Source: Azophilus sp965221465
GTDB lineage: Bacteria; Pseudomonadota; Gammaproteobacteria; Pseudomonadales; Azotimanducaceae
Length of the DNA: 64,000 nt
Direction: 5' to 3'
NCBI GenBank assembly: GCA_965221465.1
Contig: OZ244892.1
Location: forward strand, 930,001-994,000
How positions within the stretch are numbered: position 1 is the first letter of the stretch; each line of letters begins with the position of its first letter. Below the pieces are notes generated by a model. It was given only the letters and a program-made list of their open reading frames with translations, searched no databases and had not been told where the DNA came from. The translations under genes were made by a program, and so were the position numbers. Positions 18,852 through 29,800 of this stretch are shown piece after piece.

Positions 18852-18887
18852 AAAAAAAAGGCCAGCAAAAACCGGCCTTATTTTTTT
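18852..18887 (-). terminator. rho-independent terminator after the TonB receptor gene
   Basis: On the minus strand AAGGCCGG pairs with GGCCTT across a short T-rich loop, followed by a run of eight T. It lies 21 bp beyond the receptor stop. The complementary strand also ends in a T run, so it may work in both directions. Confidence 0.8.
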
Positions 18888-18908
18888 CAGTAAAGACTGA
18901 AAGAACAA

Positions 18909-21236
18909 TTAGAACTGTTTACTCAAGTTCAAACCAATAGCGCGAACCGAGTCAAGTCCCCATGTCTGGTTGACTGACACCAGACTATCGTTGTTTTCGC
19001 CTGGATCGAAAGCGATGCCTGTTGGAACTTTTTCATCTGTACAGTTTTTGCAGAACAAGGAAGCAGTCCATCCACTCTCTGACCTGATACCAGCACTTAG
19101 ATTGAATGTCGTAACGTCTCCAAGTGTTCTGGCTGGAGAGCCAACGCCAAATGCCATCTCTGAACGATAGTACACGCTGCCCTGAATAAATCCTTCAAGT
19201 CCGTTTGACAATTGGGTTTCGAAGATTCCTTGTAGAGAAGATGTCACGTCACTGGCTAGCGGTGTTGGCTCGCCTGATGCATCCCAGAAGCTATCCGTTG
19301 GACCGCAGGGTGAATCAGGAGCACAAGAGGCTTCGGTAAACGAGTCGAAGGTCGAGTCGAGAAGCGCAACATCCCAATAGAGCGTAAACTCTTCGGACAA
19401 TAAAGCGGTCAAGGCGATTTCAGCGCCCTGAGAGGTTACAGATGCGGCGTTCTGAATAACGAAGCCCTGAGCCTCGAGATTGAATGATTGCGCCTGATAG
19501 TCATCGAACTCTGTTCTGAATGCAGACACGTTAAAGGTCATACGGCCATCCAAGTGCGTACCCTTGTAGCCCACTTCCAGGGTGGTCGACACTTCGTCCT
19601 GAACGGCAAAGGGCACTTCAGGGATTGCCAGAAAATCGGTATTAAAACCTGGCCCTTTGTATCCAGAGCTAAGGGACGCGTAGGCCATCGAATCATCAGT
19701 TAGAGCGTAAGCCCCGGCTATTCTCCAGCTAAAATTAGTATTGCTTATTGACTCTTTGACGGTGGCGCGGGGGGCAAGAAACACAAAGTAATCCCTCTGT
19801 CCCTGAACAACATCAGACGTCACCTTATCTCGAGTAATTCGCGCACCAAGAGTTGCTGTGAATCGATCGCTGAGGAAGAAATCAAACTGACCAAATGCTG
19901 CATAACTGTCGTTTACAAACTCGGTATCAGAATCACCGCCCAGGAAAAAGTCGTTGCTTACGTTACAGGCCGGTGGTGGACCTGGCTGTGCAACCGCTCC
20001 CACACAAAAAGGAAATCCAACGGCAACAAAAGGAGGAGGCCCGGTTTGAATATCGATGTTATCGACGATGTCGTTGGTAGACGTGTAGTAAAACAGCCCG
20101 GCTTGACCCGAATAACTGTCATTCCCTGGGAACAAGAATCTCAGCTCGTTTGAAAACTGTGTGTAACTATTCTTATTAACGTTACTCAGGATGCCGGGAT
20201 CACTGTGAAAGTCATTGGCCAAATCTTGATCCAGGTCGAAATAGCGCCAGGCAGCGAGATTTTCAATAACGACACCGCTATCGAGCTCATAGGCCATCGT
20301 CGCTTGCACTCCGCCCGTCTCTTCATCATGCCAATGGTCACCGTCAAAGCTGTTTATGAGATTTTCCGGACCCGGTACGATACCGTCGGCCTGGAATGTG
20401 GCAACGAGATTACTATTTGGATCTACCGTCCGATAGGTGCGTGAGTAACGCCCACCAGTTCCAGCACTTTCATTTATATCTGCGATCAGGTAGACACTCA
20501 GGGGTCCGTTTTCGTGCAAAAACTTCGCTTTTATGCCCCAACGTTCCTGGTCAAGCTCTTTTCTCGCCGACGATTGAAACAGTTGCTGGATGACCGCATC
20601 CTGGTCCGAGTGACTTGCACTAATACGGAATGCGGAATTATTGCCGACAGGCGTATTAAACACGGCCCGCAGCACACGCCCCGTAGCATCCTGCGGAGTG
20701 GTATCGCGCACCAGATACTCAAGTCCAATCGAGCCACTCGCCTCGTCAAGATCCGGCCGGGTCGTTGTCATATTGATCAATCCAGCAGAAGCGTTCTTGC
20801 CAAACAACAAACCCTGAGGACCGTTGAGAACCTCAACAGAAGCAATATCGGTTAAAAGAACGTTGGCCAACCCATTTCTACCCAAATTAACGCCGTCCAG
20901 AGAGAGTGCGACACTGGGATCAGTGGTTTGAGTAAAAATCTGGGACCCGATTCCACGTATAGCGAAGGTGTTATCCTGACCGACCTGAAGGGTCGGCGCA
21001 GCCAGTGTTAGCTGGGTCAGTTCATTAATGTTGCGCTCTGCTAGCTCACTTCCCGAGACGGCAGTGACACTAACTGGAACATCTTGCAGGTCCTGTTCCA
21101 CGCGCTGCGCAGTCACGGTGACCTCCTCGATTGTGCGGACCCCATCTGACGACCCGTTATCCTGAGCCACGGCAGAATAGACAGTGCTCAACCCAAGACA
21201 GACGGCTGTGAGCAACCGCCATTGCAGAATTTTCAT
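18909..21236 (-). CDS. TonB-dependent outer-membrane receptor
   Basis: Outer-membrane beta-barrel transporter energised by TonB; ligand unknown, but the neighbouring sulfatase/GH3 gene suggests an oligosaccharide or glycoside. 775 residues from the ATG at 21236, chosen because GGGAGCAACAA precedes it and a standard signal peptide follows (MKILQWRLLTAVCLG...VAQ). The TonB-box-like segment EEVTVTA, plug domain (VEVLNGPQGLLFGKNASAG) and a long barrel ending in a terminal Phe (LSKQF) are all visible. Codon use is clearly more AT-rich than the flanking housekeeping genes, a sign of transfer. Monocistronic by the terminator downstream. Confidence 0.93.
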   Translation of the reverse strand: MKILQWRLLTAVCLGLSTVYSAVAQDNGSSDGVRTIEEVTVTAQRVEQDLQDVPVSVTAVSGSELAERNINELTQLTLAAPTLQVGQDNTFAIRGIGSQIFTQTTDPSVALSLDGVNLGRNGLANVLLTDIASVEVLNGPQGLLFGKNASAGLINMTTTRPDLDEASGSIGLEYLVRDTTPQDATGRVLRAVFNTPVGNNSAFRISASHSDQDAVIQQLFQSSARKELDQERWGIKAKFLHENGPLSVYLIADINESAGTGGRYSRTYRTVDPNSNLVATFQADGIVPGPENLINSFDGDHWHDEETGGVQATMAYELDSGVVIENLAAWRYFDLDQDLANDFHSDPGILSNVNKNSYTQFSNELRFLFPGNDSYSGQAGLFYYTSTNDIVDNIDIQTGPPPFVAVGFPFCVGAVAQPGPPPACNVSNDFFLGGDSDTEFVNDSYAAFGQFDFFLSDRFTATLGARITRDKVTSDVVQGQRDYFVFLAPRATVKESISNTNFSWRIAGAYALTDDSMAYASLSSGYKGPGFNTDFLAIPEVPFAVQDEVSTTLEVGYKGTHLDGRMTFNVSAFRTEFDDYQAQSFNLEAQGFVIQNAASVTSQGAEIALTALLSEEFTLYWDVALLDSTFDSFTEASCAPDSPCGPTDSFWDASGEPTPLASDVTSSLQGIFETQLSNGLEGFIQGSVYYRSEMAFGVGSPARTLGDVTTFNLSAGIRSESGWTASLFCKNCTDEKVPTGIAFDPGENNDSLVSVNQTWGLDSVRAIGLNLSKQF

Positions 21237-21370
21237 TTGTTGCTCCCTCGGAACGATTTCAGTTCGCGTCGTGTTTTCGAGGCCCCATGCCTCGCACATT
21301 CGTCATAGAATCAGCAGGTTACGTATTAGTAAAATTGTTTGCGTTTATGGAGAAAAATTTGTTTTGGTTA

Positions 21371-21665
21371 TACGTTGGTGGGCTTTCTTAACGGGACGAG
21401 CCTAAGCGGCAGTGTCGCGAGCCTTCTGAGTGAGTTGTTGAGTCTTATCGTCGGCTCGCCGGTCAGTTCGAAACGCTCCACCTTCTCCATGGTAGGTCGC
21501 GATAAGGCGCGCGTTAAAACTTGTCGCGCCCGATCGTGCTTCGGAGGATCCGTCTCCAGAATAATGCTCTTTGGTCGCCAAGGTTCGACCTTGTTGAAAT
21601 TGTCAATACCCACGCCCGCCGCAGACGAGAATCGCTGGGGGTCGTTCAGCACGCAATTTGCCCCT
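21371..21665 (-). pseudogene. cytochrome P450 remnant with internal deletion
   Basis: Minus-strand reading LNDPQRFSSAAGVGI, then ILETDPPKHDRARQVLTRAL and LSRPTMEKV is the N-terminal third of a bacterial P450. It is joined in frame to FELTGEPTIRLNNSLR and LATLPLRL, the extreme C-terminus of the same family. The middle, including the haem-cysteine loop, is missing, and the N-terminus is replaced by a flavoprotein fragment. It cannot encode an active enzyme. Confidence 0.75.
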
Positions 21666-21902
21666 GTCATTCCGAATCTCGACCCGAGTCTTGCTGCCGA
21701 AGTTATCCAGGCTGATGCCGTAGTGCCGCAGTACCGCAAGCACGGGTACGCTGAGAAGAACAGCACCGCCCAGCGGCCTCGCTTCGGAATGTCGCTCAAA
21801 AAGCTGAACCTCGTAGCCACGCTGCAGCATCGCCAGCGCTGTAGAGACCCCGCCGGGCCCAGCGCCAACAATCGCGACACGCCGACCTCTTTCCGGACTC
21901 AT
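21666..21902 (-). pseudogene. FAD-dependent monooxygenase N-terminal fragment
   Basis: Starts at an ATG (21900-21902) immediately beside the 1.16-kb repeat and encodes MSPERGRRVAIVGAGPGG, the Rossmann GxGxxG dinucleotide site, then the continuation expected of a PHBH-type hydroxylase (LFERHSEARPLGGAVLL). After about 80 residues it is joined to the P450 remnant in another frame. Non-functional. Confidence 0.75.
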
Positions 21903-21903
21903 A

Positions 21904-23066
<1,163 letters not shown>

Positions 23067-23185
23067 CCGGTTCGATCACGACGCCAGCCCGCGGTTGGCG
23101 ATTTCGGTCGCGCCGGCGATGCAAGGTCCCTGGGCCGCGCGGAATGATGTAGGCTGGCGCTGCAAATGTGCAGGAGGGCACTCCG

Positions 23186-25837
23186 TTGACTGAATCCGCT
23201 ACTGTATCGACAGACTACCTGGCGCGCCTCGGCAAGCGTGCCGTTCCAGCAGTGCTGCTGCTCGCAGCATCGATGTTCGCCGCGGCACAGCCCCGCATCG
23301 TGCACCCGGGGGCACCGGGGGAGCCGGCCGAGGAACTCACCGCCGACGAGGCGATCGATATAGCCGTAACGAGCTATTCCCCGGACGATGTGCGTTTCAT
23401 GCAGGACATGATTCCGCACCATCAACAGGCGGTGGATATGGCGGCACTGGTGGCCGATCGCACCAACCGGCCGCAATTGTCGGACGCGGCGGGGCGTATC
23501 GCGCTCTCGCAACGGGACGAAATCGAATTCATGCAGAAGTGGCTTGCCGATCGCGGCGAGCCGACGCCGGACCCGTCTGACCACGGCGCCATGCACACCG
23601 AAGGGCGCATGGCCGGCATGGCGACGCCCGCGCAGATGGCCGAACTGGCTGCCGCGTCCGGCACCGATTTCGACCGGCTGTTCCTGCAGTTGATGATCAC
23701 GCACCACGAAGGCGCGGTGACCATGGTCGAAGAACTGCTCGAGCAGCCGGGCGCTGCATACGACCCGGTGCTGTTCGAGTTCACCACCGACATCACCAAC
23801 GATCAGACCGCCGAAATCGAGCGGATGCACGCCCTGCTCATCACGCTTTCGGACGACCCGCGCGCCGGCCTCGAACCCGGGTTCGACAACGCGGGTCAGG
23901 CCATGTTCAACATGGAACTGGTGGCGACGCTGCCGAGGCCGCCCGGTTTTTTCGACCCGGAGAACCCCTCCGACCTGCCCCCCGAGCGTCCCCGGGACGA
24001 TGACCCCGGAGAGGAAGCCGGAGAGCAGGAGGGTGGGACAGCCGGAGATGACCCGGGAGAGCCCGTTGGAGAACAAGTGGGCGAGTCTACCGGGGACGGC
24101 GCCGACGACAGTGCCGGAGAAAAGCACGACGGCAGTCTGAGCGAAATCGCCGCGAGCGGAACGGATCCGGGCGTCGGCGAACACGCTGGGCATGACGACG
24201 ATGCCGTCGATGCCGACGACGCCGACGATGCAGAGGAAGACAAGAACGACGACGCCGCTTGGCGGCGAAGGCCGCTGCTCAGTTTCGCCAACACGGACAT
24301 GGCTTTCAGGGACGATGTGCTGTTTGCCGGCAGCTACCACGGTTTCAACACCTATCGACTGGTGGACGACGGCACCCTGGAGCCGTTGAGTTCCGTCGTC
24401 TGTCCGGGCGGCCAGGGGGATGTCTCGGTCGTGGGAGACCTTCTCATCATGTCGGTGGAGGAGACCCGGGGGCGCCTCGATTGCGGGCTCGAAGGGGTTG
24501 ATTCCGACGCGAGCGACGATCGGTTTCGAGGCATACGCATCTTCGACATCGGTGACCTCGCCCGGCCGGTGCAGGTCGGGGCCGTGCAGACCTGCCGCGG
24601 CTCCCACACCCATTCGGTGGTTTCCGCCGACGACGAACGGATCGTCGTCTACAACTCCGGCACTTCGTTCGTCCGCGAAGAGGAAGAGCTGGAAGGCTGT
24701 ATCGACGCGACGCCCGGCGATTACCGCACGTCGCACTTCCGCATCGACGTCATCGAGATTCCCGTCGAGGACCCGGCCAGTGCGCGTATCGTTCACAGTC
24801 CGGCCGTTTTCGCCGATACCGAAAGCGGCGCCCTGGCCGGCCTCTGGCGTGGCGGCGACCATGGCGATTACACCCAGGAAACCCGCGCCACCGACCAGTG
24901 TCACGACATCACCGTGTTCCCGGAACTCGAGATTGCGGCAGGGGCATGCGCCGGCAACGGCATCCTGTTCGACATCTCCGATCCCCTGGACCCGCAGCGT
25001 ATCGACGCGGTGGTCGACAAGGGGTTTGCCTACTGGCACTCGGCGACGTTCAACAACGACGGCACCAAGGTGCTGTTTACCGATGAGTGGGGCGGCGGGA
25101 TGATGCCACGTTGTCGCGCTTTCGACCCCCTCGACTGGGGCGCCGATGCAATCTACGACATCGTCGACGGTCGACTGGAGTTCCGCAGCTACTTCAAGAT
25201 GCCGGCGCCCCAGAACGAGCAGGAAAACTGCGTGGCCCACAACGGCTCGGTCGTTCCCGTGCCCGGGCGGGACATCTTCGTACAGGCCTGGTATCAGGGA
25301 GGCATCACGGTGATCGATTTCACGGACTCGGCCAATCCGATCGAGATCGCCTACTTCGACCGCGGTCCGATGCACGAGGAACACCTGACCCTCGGCGGTT
25401 ACTGGTCTGCCTACTGGTACGACGGCAGGATCTACGCGACAGAAATCATACGCGGGATGGACGTGCTGGCCCTGACGCCGAGCGATTTCCTCTCGGCAAA
25501 CGAAATCGCCGCGGCCGCACTGGCAGACCAGGGCTCCGCGTTCAATCCGCAGCAGCAGCGCGTCTACGACTGGCCCGCAGAGCCGGTGGTGGCGCGGGCC
25601 TGGCTCGATCAATTGAAACGCGGCGGCGACCTCGACGCATCGTTGATCAGCGCCCTCGATGCAGCGCTCGACCGCTCGGCATCGACGCTACGGCAGGGCG
25701 TCAGCGACGAGCGGCTGGCAAGGCGTCTGGAATCCCTTGGGGACAGGGTCGAAAAAGGCGCCGACGAAGGCATCGCCAGTACGCGGCGAACGGGCCTGGC
25801 GGAAACCCTCGACGGGATTGCGGCCAGGTTGCGCTGA
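23186..25837 (+). CDS. DUF305 protein with acidic linker and propeller-like C-terminal domain
   Basis: Exported protein of 883 residues from the TTG at 23186, preferred because AGGAGG lies 7-8 nt upstream; a GTG at 23168 is in frame but overlaps that site. Signal peptide (RAVPAVLLLAASMFAAAQ). Residues about 60-235 are a DUF305 four-helix domain with paired His motifs DMIPHHQQAVDMA and MITHHEGAVTMVEE, a possible metal site (DUF305 proteins are often linked to copper). Then about 110 residues of Asp/Glu/Gly-rich linker, and a C-terminal beta-rich domain resembling LVIVD-repeat propellers (RIFDIGDLARPVQVG, DISDPLDPQRID, VIDFTDSANPIEIAYFD). Function unknown. Adjacent tadA is read in the same direction. 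Confidence 0.8.
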   Translation: MTESATVSTDYLARLGKRAVPAVLLLAASMFAAAQPRIVHPGAPGEPAEELTADEAIDIAVTSYSPDDVRFMQDMIPHHQQAVDMAALVADRTNRPQLSDAAGRIALSQRDEIEFMQKWLADRGEPTPDPSDHGAMHTEGRMAGMATPAQMAELAAASGTDFDRLFLQLMITHHEGAVTMVEELLEQPGAAYDPVLFEFTTDITNDQTAEIERMHALLITLSDDPRAGLEPGFDNAGQAMFNMELVATLPRPPGFFDPENPSDLPPERPRDDDPGEEAGEQEGGTAGDDPGEPVGEQVGESTGDGADDSAGEKHDGSLSEIAASGTDPGVGEHAGHDDDAVDADDADDAEEDKNDDAAWRRRPLLSFANTDMAFRDDVLFAGSYHGFNTYRLVDDGTLEPLSSVVCPGGQGDVSVVGDLLIMSVEETRGRLDCGLEGVDSDASDDRFRGIRIFDIGDLARPVQVGAVQTCRGSHTHSVVSADDERIVVYNSGTSFVREEEELEGCIDATPGDYRTSHFRIDVIEIPVEDPASARIVHSPAVFADTESGALAGLWRGGDHGDYTQETRATDQCHDITVFPELEIAAGACAGNGILFDISDPLDPQRIDAVVDKGFAYWHSATFNNDGTKVLFTDEWGGGMMPRCRAFDPLDWGADAIYDIVDGRLEFRSYFKMPAPQNEQENCVAHNGSVVPVPGRDIFVQAWYQGGITVIDFTDSANPIEIAYFDRGPMHEEHLTLGGYWSAYWYDGRIYATEIIRGMDVLALTPSDFLSANEIAAAALADQGSAFNPQQQRVYDWPAEPVVARAWLDQLKRGGDLDASLISALDAALDRSASTLRQGVSDERLARRLESLGDRVEKGADEGIASTRRTGLAETLDGIAARLR

Positions 25838-25911
25838 CGGCCGTTGTTTGCGCGTGCCGCCGCGATATCGCTGTCGACCGGCAACGCGTAAAATACCGGT
25901 TTGCCCGGGCT

Positions 25912-26397
25912 GTGGGAGCGAGCGGAACCATAAACGCGCTCGATGTCGATTGGATGCGCCAGGCTCTGGAGTTGGCGCATCAGGCCGCTTGCCGCAACGA
26001 GGTGCCCGTCGGCGCGGTTCTTGTACGGGACGAAGGGGCCACGACCGAGGTCGTCGGCCGTGGCAGCAACCGAACGATTGCCGATGCGGACCCCACCGCC
26101 CATGCGGAGATCGTCGCCTTGCGTGACGCGGCAGCGCGGCTTGGCAACTACCGTTTGGTGGACACCACGCTGTACGTGACCCTGGAACCCTGTCTGATGT
26201 GCGCAGGTGCGCTGGTGCACGCCCGTGTAAAACGGCTGGTGTTCGGTGCGCGTGAGCCCCGAACCGGGGCTGTAGTCAGCCGGGACCGGGCACTGGAAAG
26301 CCCGGCGCACAATCACTGCGTCGAAGTCTGCGAGGGGGTGCTGGCCGATGAGTGCGCATCCCTGATGCAGCGTTTTTTCAGGGAAAGGCGCCAATGA
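25912..26397 (+). CDS. tadA: tRNA-specific adenosine deaminase
   Basis: Converts the wobble adenosine of tRNA-Arg(ACG) to inosine. Cytidine-deaminase fold with the zinc and proton-shuttle motif TAHAEIVALRD and LEPCLMCAGA. The conserved N-terminal WMRQALELA would be cut if the ATG at 25954 were used, so I take the in-frame GTG at 25912 (161 residues); neither start has a good ribosome site. C-terminus (FFRERRQ) matches the family. Confidence 0.93.
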   Translation: MGASGTINALDVDWMRQALELAHQAACRNEVPVGAVLVRDEGATTEVVGRGSNRTIADADPTAHAEIVALRDAAARLGNYRLVDTTLYVTLEPCLMCAGALVHARVKRLVFGAREPRTGAVVSRDRALESPAHNHCVEVCEGVLADECASLMQRFFRERRQ

Positions 26398-26814
26398 AAC
26401 TCAGTGGCATGACCGCTGGCCCGGCAAGCCGGCATATTGCACCGAGGGCCGCGATGATCGTGCCGGGTTTTACCCCTCTGCCCGTGCTCGCGACCGGAAG
26501 GATGGCCTCGCCTGCGGTGGAGGAAGCCTGTGCGCGCAGCAGGGCAACAAGCGAGCGAGGGCGCGGCCAGCGCAGTCTGTATCGTCGGAAAACATGGATT
26601 TTCTAAAAAAGTTGAGCGAAATCAAAGAAGATTCGTCAGTTCGACGAGCGGCTTGGTGCCATATGCGGGCGAGGCCGCATTCGCCACGTAACGGTATTGC
26701 TGAATTGGCAAGCGCTCGTTCAGAAACAACGCTCGTTCCGGCCGATGATACGATTTCGGCGCTGGCAAACGCGTCAATTGGACTCTTTCGACGTCGTCGG
26801 GCGCCGGGAATCTG
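26398..26814. other. tadA-purL gap, no gene called
   Basis: 417 bp. Two short plus-strand frames exist (26394-26606 and 26594-26815), but neither has a recognisable domain and both look like chance openings. A short AT-rich patch lies at about 26585-26640. No repeat of families A-C, no tRNA and no clear promoter was found. Confidence 0.5.
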
Positions 26815-29800
26815 ATGGCCGAGTCGCTGGTGCTCGCGGGTCCGCCCGCACTTTCGAAATTTCGCCTGCAAAAGCTGCGCGAAGGGCTCGGTGTTGCCGG
26901 ACTGTACGCGGAGTACGTTCACCTGCTGCAAGTGGAAGAGCCCCTCACTGCCGATGAGCGTAGCCGAGCCGAGGCGCTCCTTCGCTACGGGCCGGTGCTC
27001 GACCTGCCCGAACGGCAGGGCGAATTGCGGCTGACCGTGGTGCCGCGCACGGGCACCATTTCGCCCTGGTCCAGCAAGGCCACCGATATCTTTCACATCT
27101 GCGATCTGAGCCGGGTCGTCCGGGTGGAGCGGGGCGTTCGCTGGTATTCGACGGCGCCGCTCGACGAAGCTGACATCGGCGCGCTCTACGACCGGATGAC
27201 CGAATGTGTCATCGACGAGGACGAACTGGATACGGTATTCGCATCGCTGGCGCCCAAGCCGTTGGCCAGTGTGCCGCTACTGACGGCAGGCGCCGACGCG
27301 CTGCGGCAGGCCAACATCGACCTGGGCCTGGCGCTTTCGGAAGACGAGATCGACTACCTCGCAGCGTCGTTCGCCGATCTGGGCCGGAACCCGACGGACG
27401 TGGAACTGATGATGTTCGCCCAGGCGAACTCGGAGCACTGTCGGCACAAGATTTTCAATGCGTCGTGGCTCGTCGACGGCGACGCTCAGTCCCACTCCCT
27501 GTTTGCCATGATTCGCAATACCTACGCGCACATCGATGGCGCCGGCATCCTCAGCGCCTATGCGGACAACGCGGCCGTCATCGAGGGCTACCGCAACCAG
27601 CGCTTCTTTGCCGACCCCGATACTCGCACCTACGGCCATGTCGACGAGCCAGTGCCGGTGCTGATGAAGGTGGAGACCCACAATCACCCGACAGCCATCG
27701 CGCCGTACCCGGGGGCGGCCACGGGCAGCGGCGGAGAAATCCGCGACGAGGGTGCGGTCGGCAGGGGCTCCAAGCCCAAGGCCGGGCTCACCGGCTTCAC
27801 CACCTCGCATCTGAACATCCCCGGCTTTGCGGAACCCTGGGAAAGCGGCGTCGACAAGCCGGGGCACATCGCTACTGCCCTCGACATCATGCTGGAAGGC
27901 CCGATCGGCGGGGCGGCATTCAACAACGAGTATGGCCGGCCGGCGCTTGCGGGTTATTTCCGCACCTTCGAACAAGCCGACGGAAGAGGCAGGCTGCGCG
28001 GGTACCACAAGCCGGTCATGATTGCGGGTGGCCTCGGCAACGTGCGCCCGGGCCACGTTCGCTCGTTGCCGTTTCCGCCAGGAACGCGCCTGGTGGTGCT
28101 CGGCGGCCCGGCCATGCTGATCGGCCTCGGCGGCGGCGCGGCATCCAGCATGGCGTCGGGAACCAGTTCGGCGGAGCTGGATTTTGCCTCGGTGCAGCGA
28201 GACAACGCGGAGATGCAGCGCCGTTGCCAGGAGGTCATCGATGCCTGCTGTGCGCTCGGCGACGCGAATCCCGTCCTGCTGATTCACGATGTCGGTGCGG
28301 GTGGGCTGTCCAATGCGCTGCCTGAACTGGTCAAGGACGGCGAGGCCGGCGGCTGCTTCGAATTGCGCGACGTCCCCAATGCGGACCCCGGCATGTCGCC
28401 CATGGAGATCTGGTGCAACGAGGCCCAGGAACGCTACGTGCTCGGGATCGCGGCAGATGGCATCGAGCGCTTCGAGTCGTTGTGCCGGCGCGAACGCTGT
28501 CCCTACGCGATACTCGGCGAGTCCACCGCCGAGCACAAACTGCTGCTTGCCGATCGGGAATTCGGCAATCGTCCCGTCGACCTGCCGCTGTCGGTGCTGT
28601 TCGGCAAGCCGCCGAAGATGCAGCGATCCTTCCGGCGGCGTCTTCCCGCGGTGGAATCTCTCGACCTGGGGGATGTCGTGCTGGAAGAGGCAATCCGGCG
28701 AGTGCTGGGCTTCCCCGCGGTTGCCAGCAAGCAGTTTCTCGTCACCATCGGCGACCGCAGCATTACGGGCCTGGTTGGCCAGGAGCAGATGGTCGGCCCC
28801 TGGCAGGTACCGGTGAGCGACGTTGCGGTGACCCTGGGCGGTTACCGGACGGTTCAGGGCGAGGCCATGGCCATGGGCGAACGGTCGCCGCTGGCGCTGA
28901 TCGATCCGGCGGCTTCTGCGCGGATGGCGGTGGGCGAAGCGCTGACAAACCTGGTCGCGGCCGATCTCGAAGCCCTGGAACGCACCGTATTGTCGGCCAA
29001 CTGGATGGCGGCTTCCGGCGACGAAGCCGAGGAACAGGCGCTCTTCGATGCGGTACGCGCGGTGGGCATGGAACTCTGCCCGGCACTGGGCATTGCCATT
29101 CCCGTCGGCAAGGACAGCCTCTCACTGCGCACCCGTTGGCAAGACGGCGGAACAACTCGCGAGGTGGTGGCGCCGTTGACCCTGATCGTTTCCGCATTCG
29201 CCCCGGTGGCGGATGCACGGCGGACGCTGACGCCCCGGCTCCGGCCCGCGACCGCGGACCCGGCAATGGGGGGCAAGGTGGAAGCCACCCGGTTGCTGCT
29301 GGTCGATCTCGGCGGTGGGCGCAACCGTCTGGGCGGCAGCGCCCTGACGCAGTGCTACCGAATGACGGGCGGCGCCTGTCCCGACGTGGACGATGCCCAT
29401 GCACTGGCCGATGCATTGAAGTCCGTACTGGCACTCAGCCGGGAAGGCCGCATCCTCGCGTTTCACGACCGCTCCGACGGCGGCTTGCTGACCGTGCTGG
29501 CCGAGATGGCCTTTGCCGGGCGTCTCGGCTGGGATGTCGAGATCGAGGACGAGGACCTGCTCGCCGCGCTCTTCAACGAAGAACTCGGATTCGTGCTGCA
29601 GGTGGCTGCCGACGACGTGCCCGAGGTTGCGCAACGATTCGGCTCCGTGCGAGTGGTCGATCTCGGCGCCGTCAGGGTGGACGAGCGTTTGCTGATACGC
29701 CACCGCGGCGTTCTGCGGGTCGATGCGGAGCGGGCCGACTGGCAACGTCGCTGGGCGGAACCGAGCTACCGGATGCAGCGGCTGCGGGACAATCCGGCAG

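Noticed and set aside
26594..26815. A small gene MDFLKKLSEIKEDSS... before purL
   Set aside because: It becomes Arg/Ala-rich chance sequence and has no domain or clear ribosome site.
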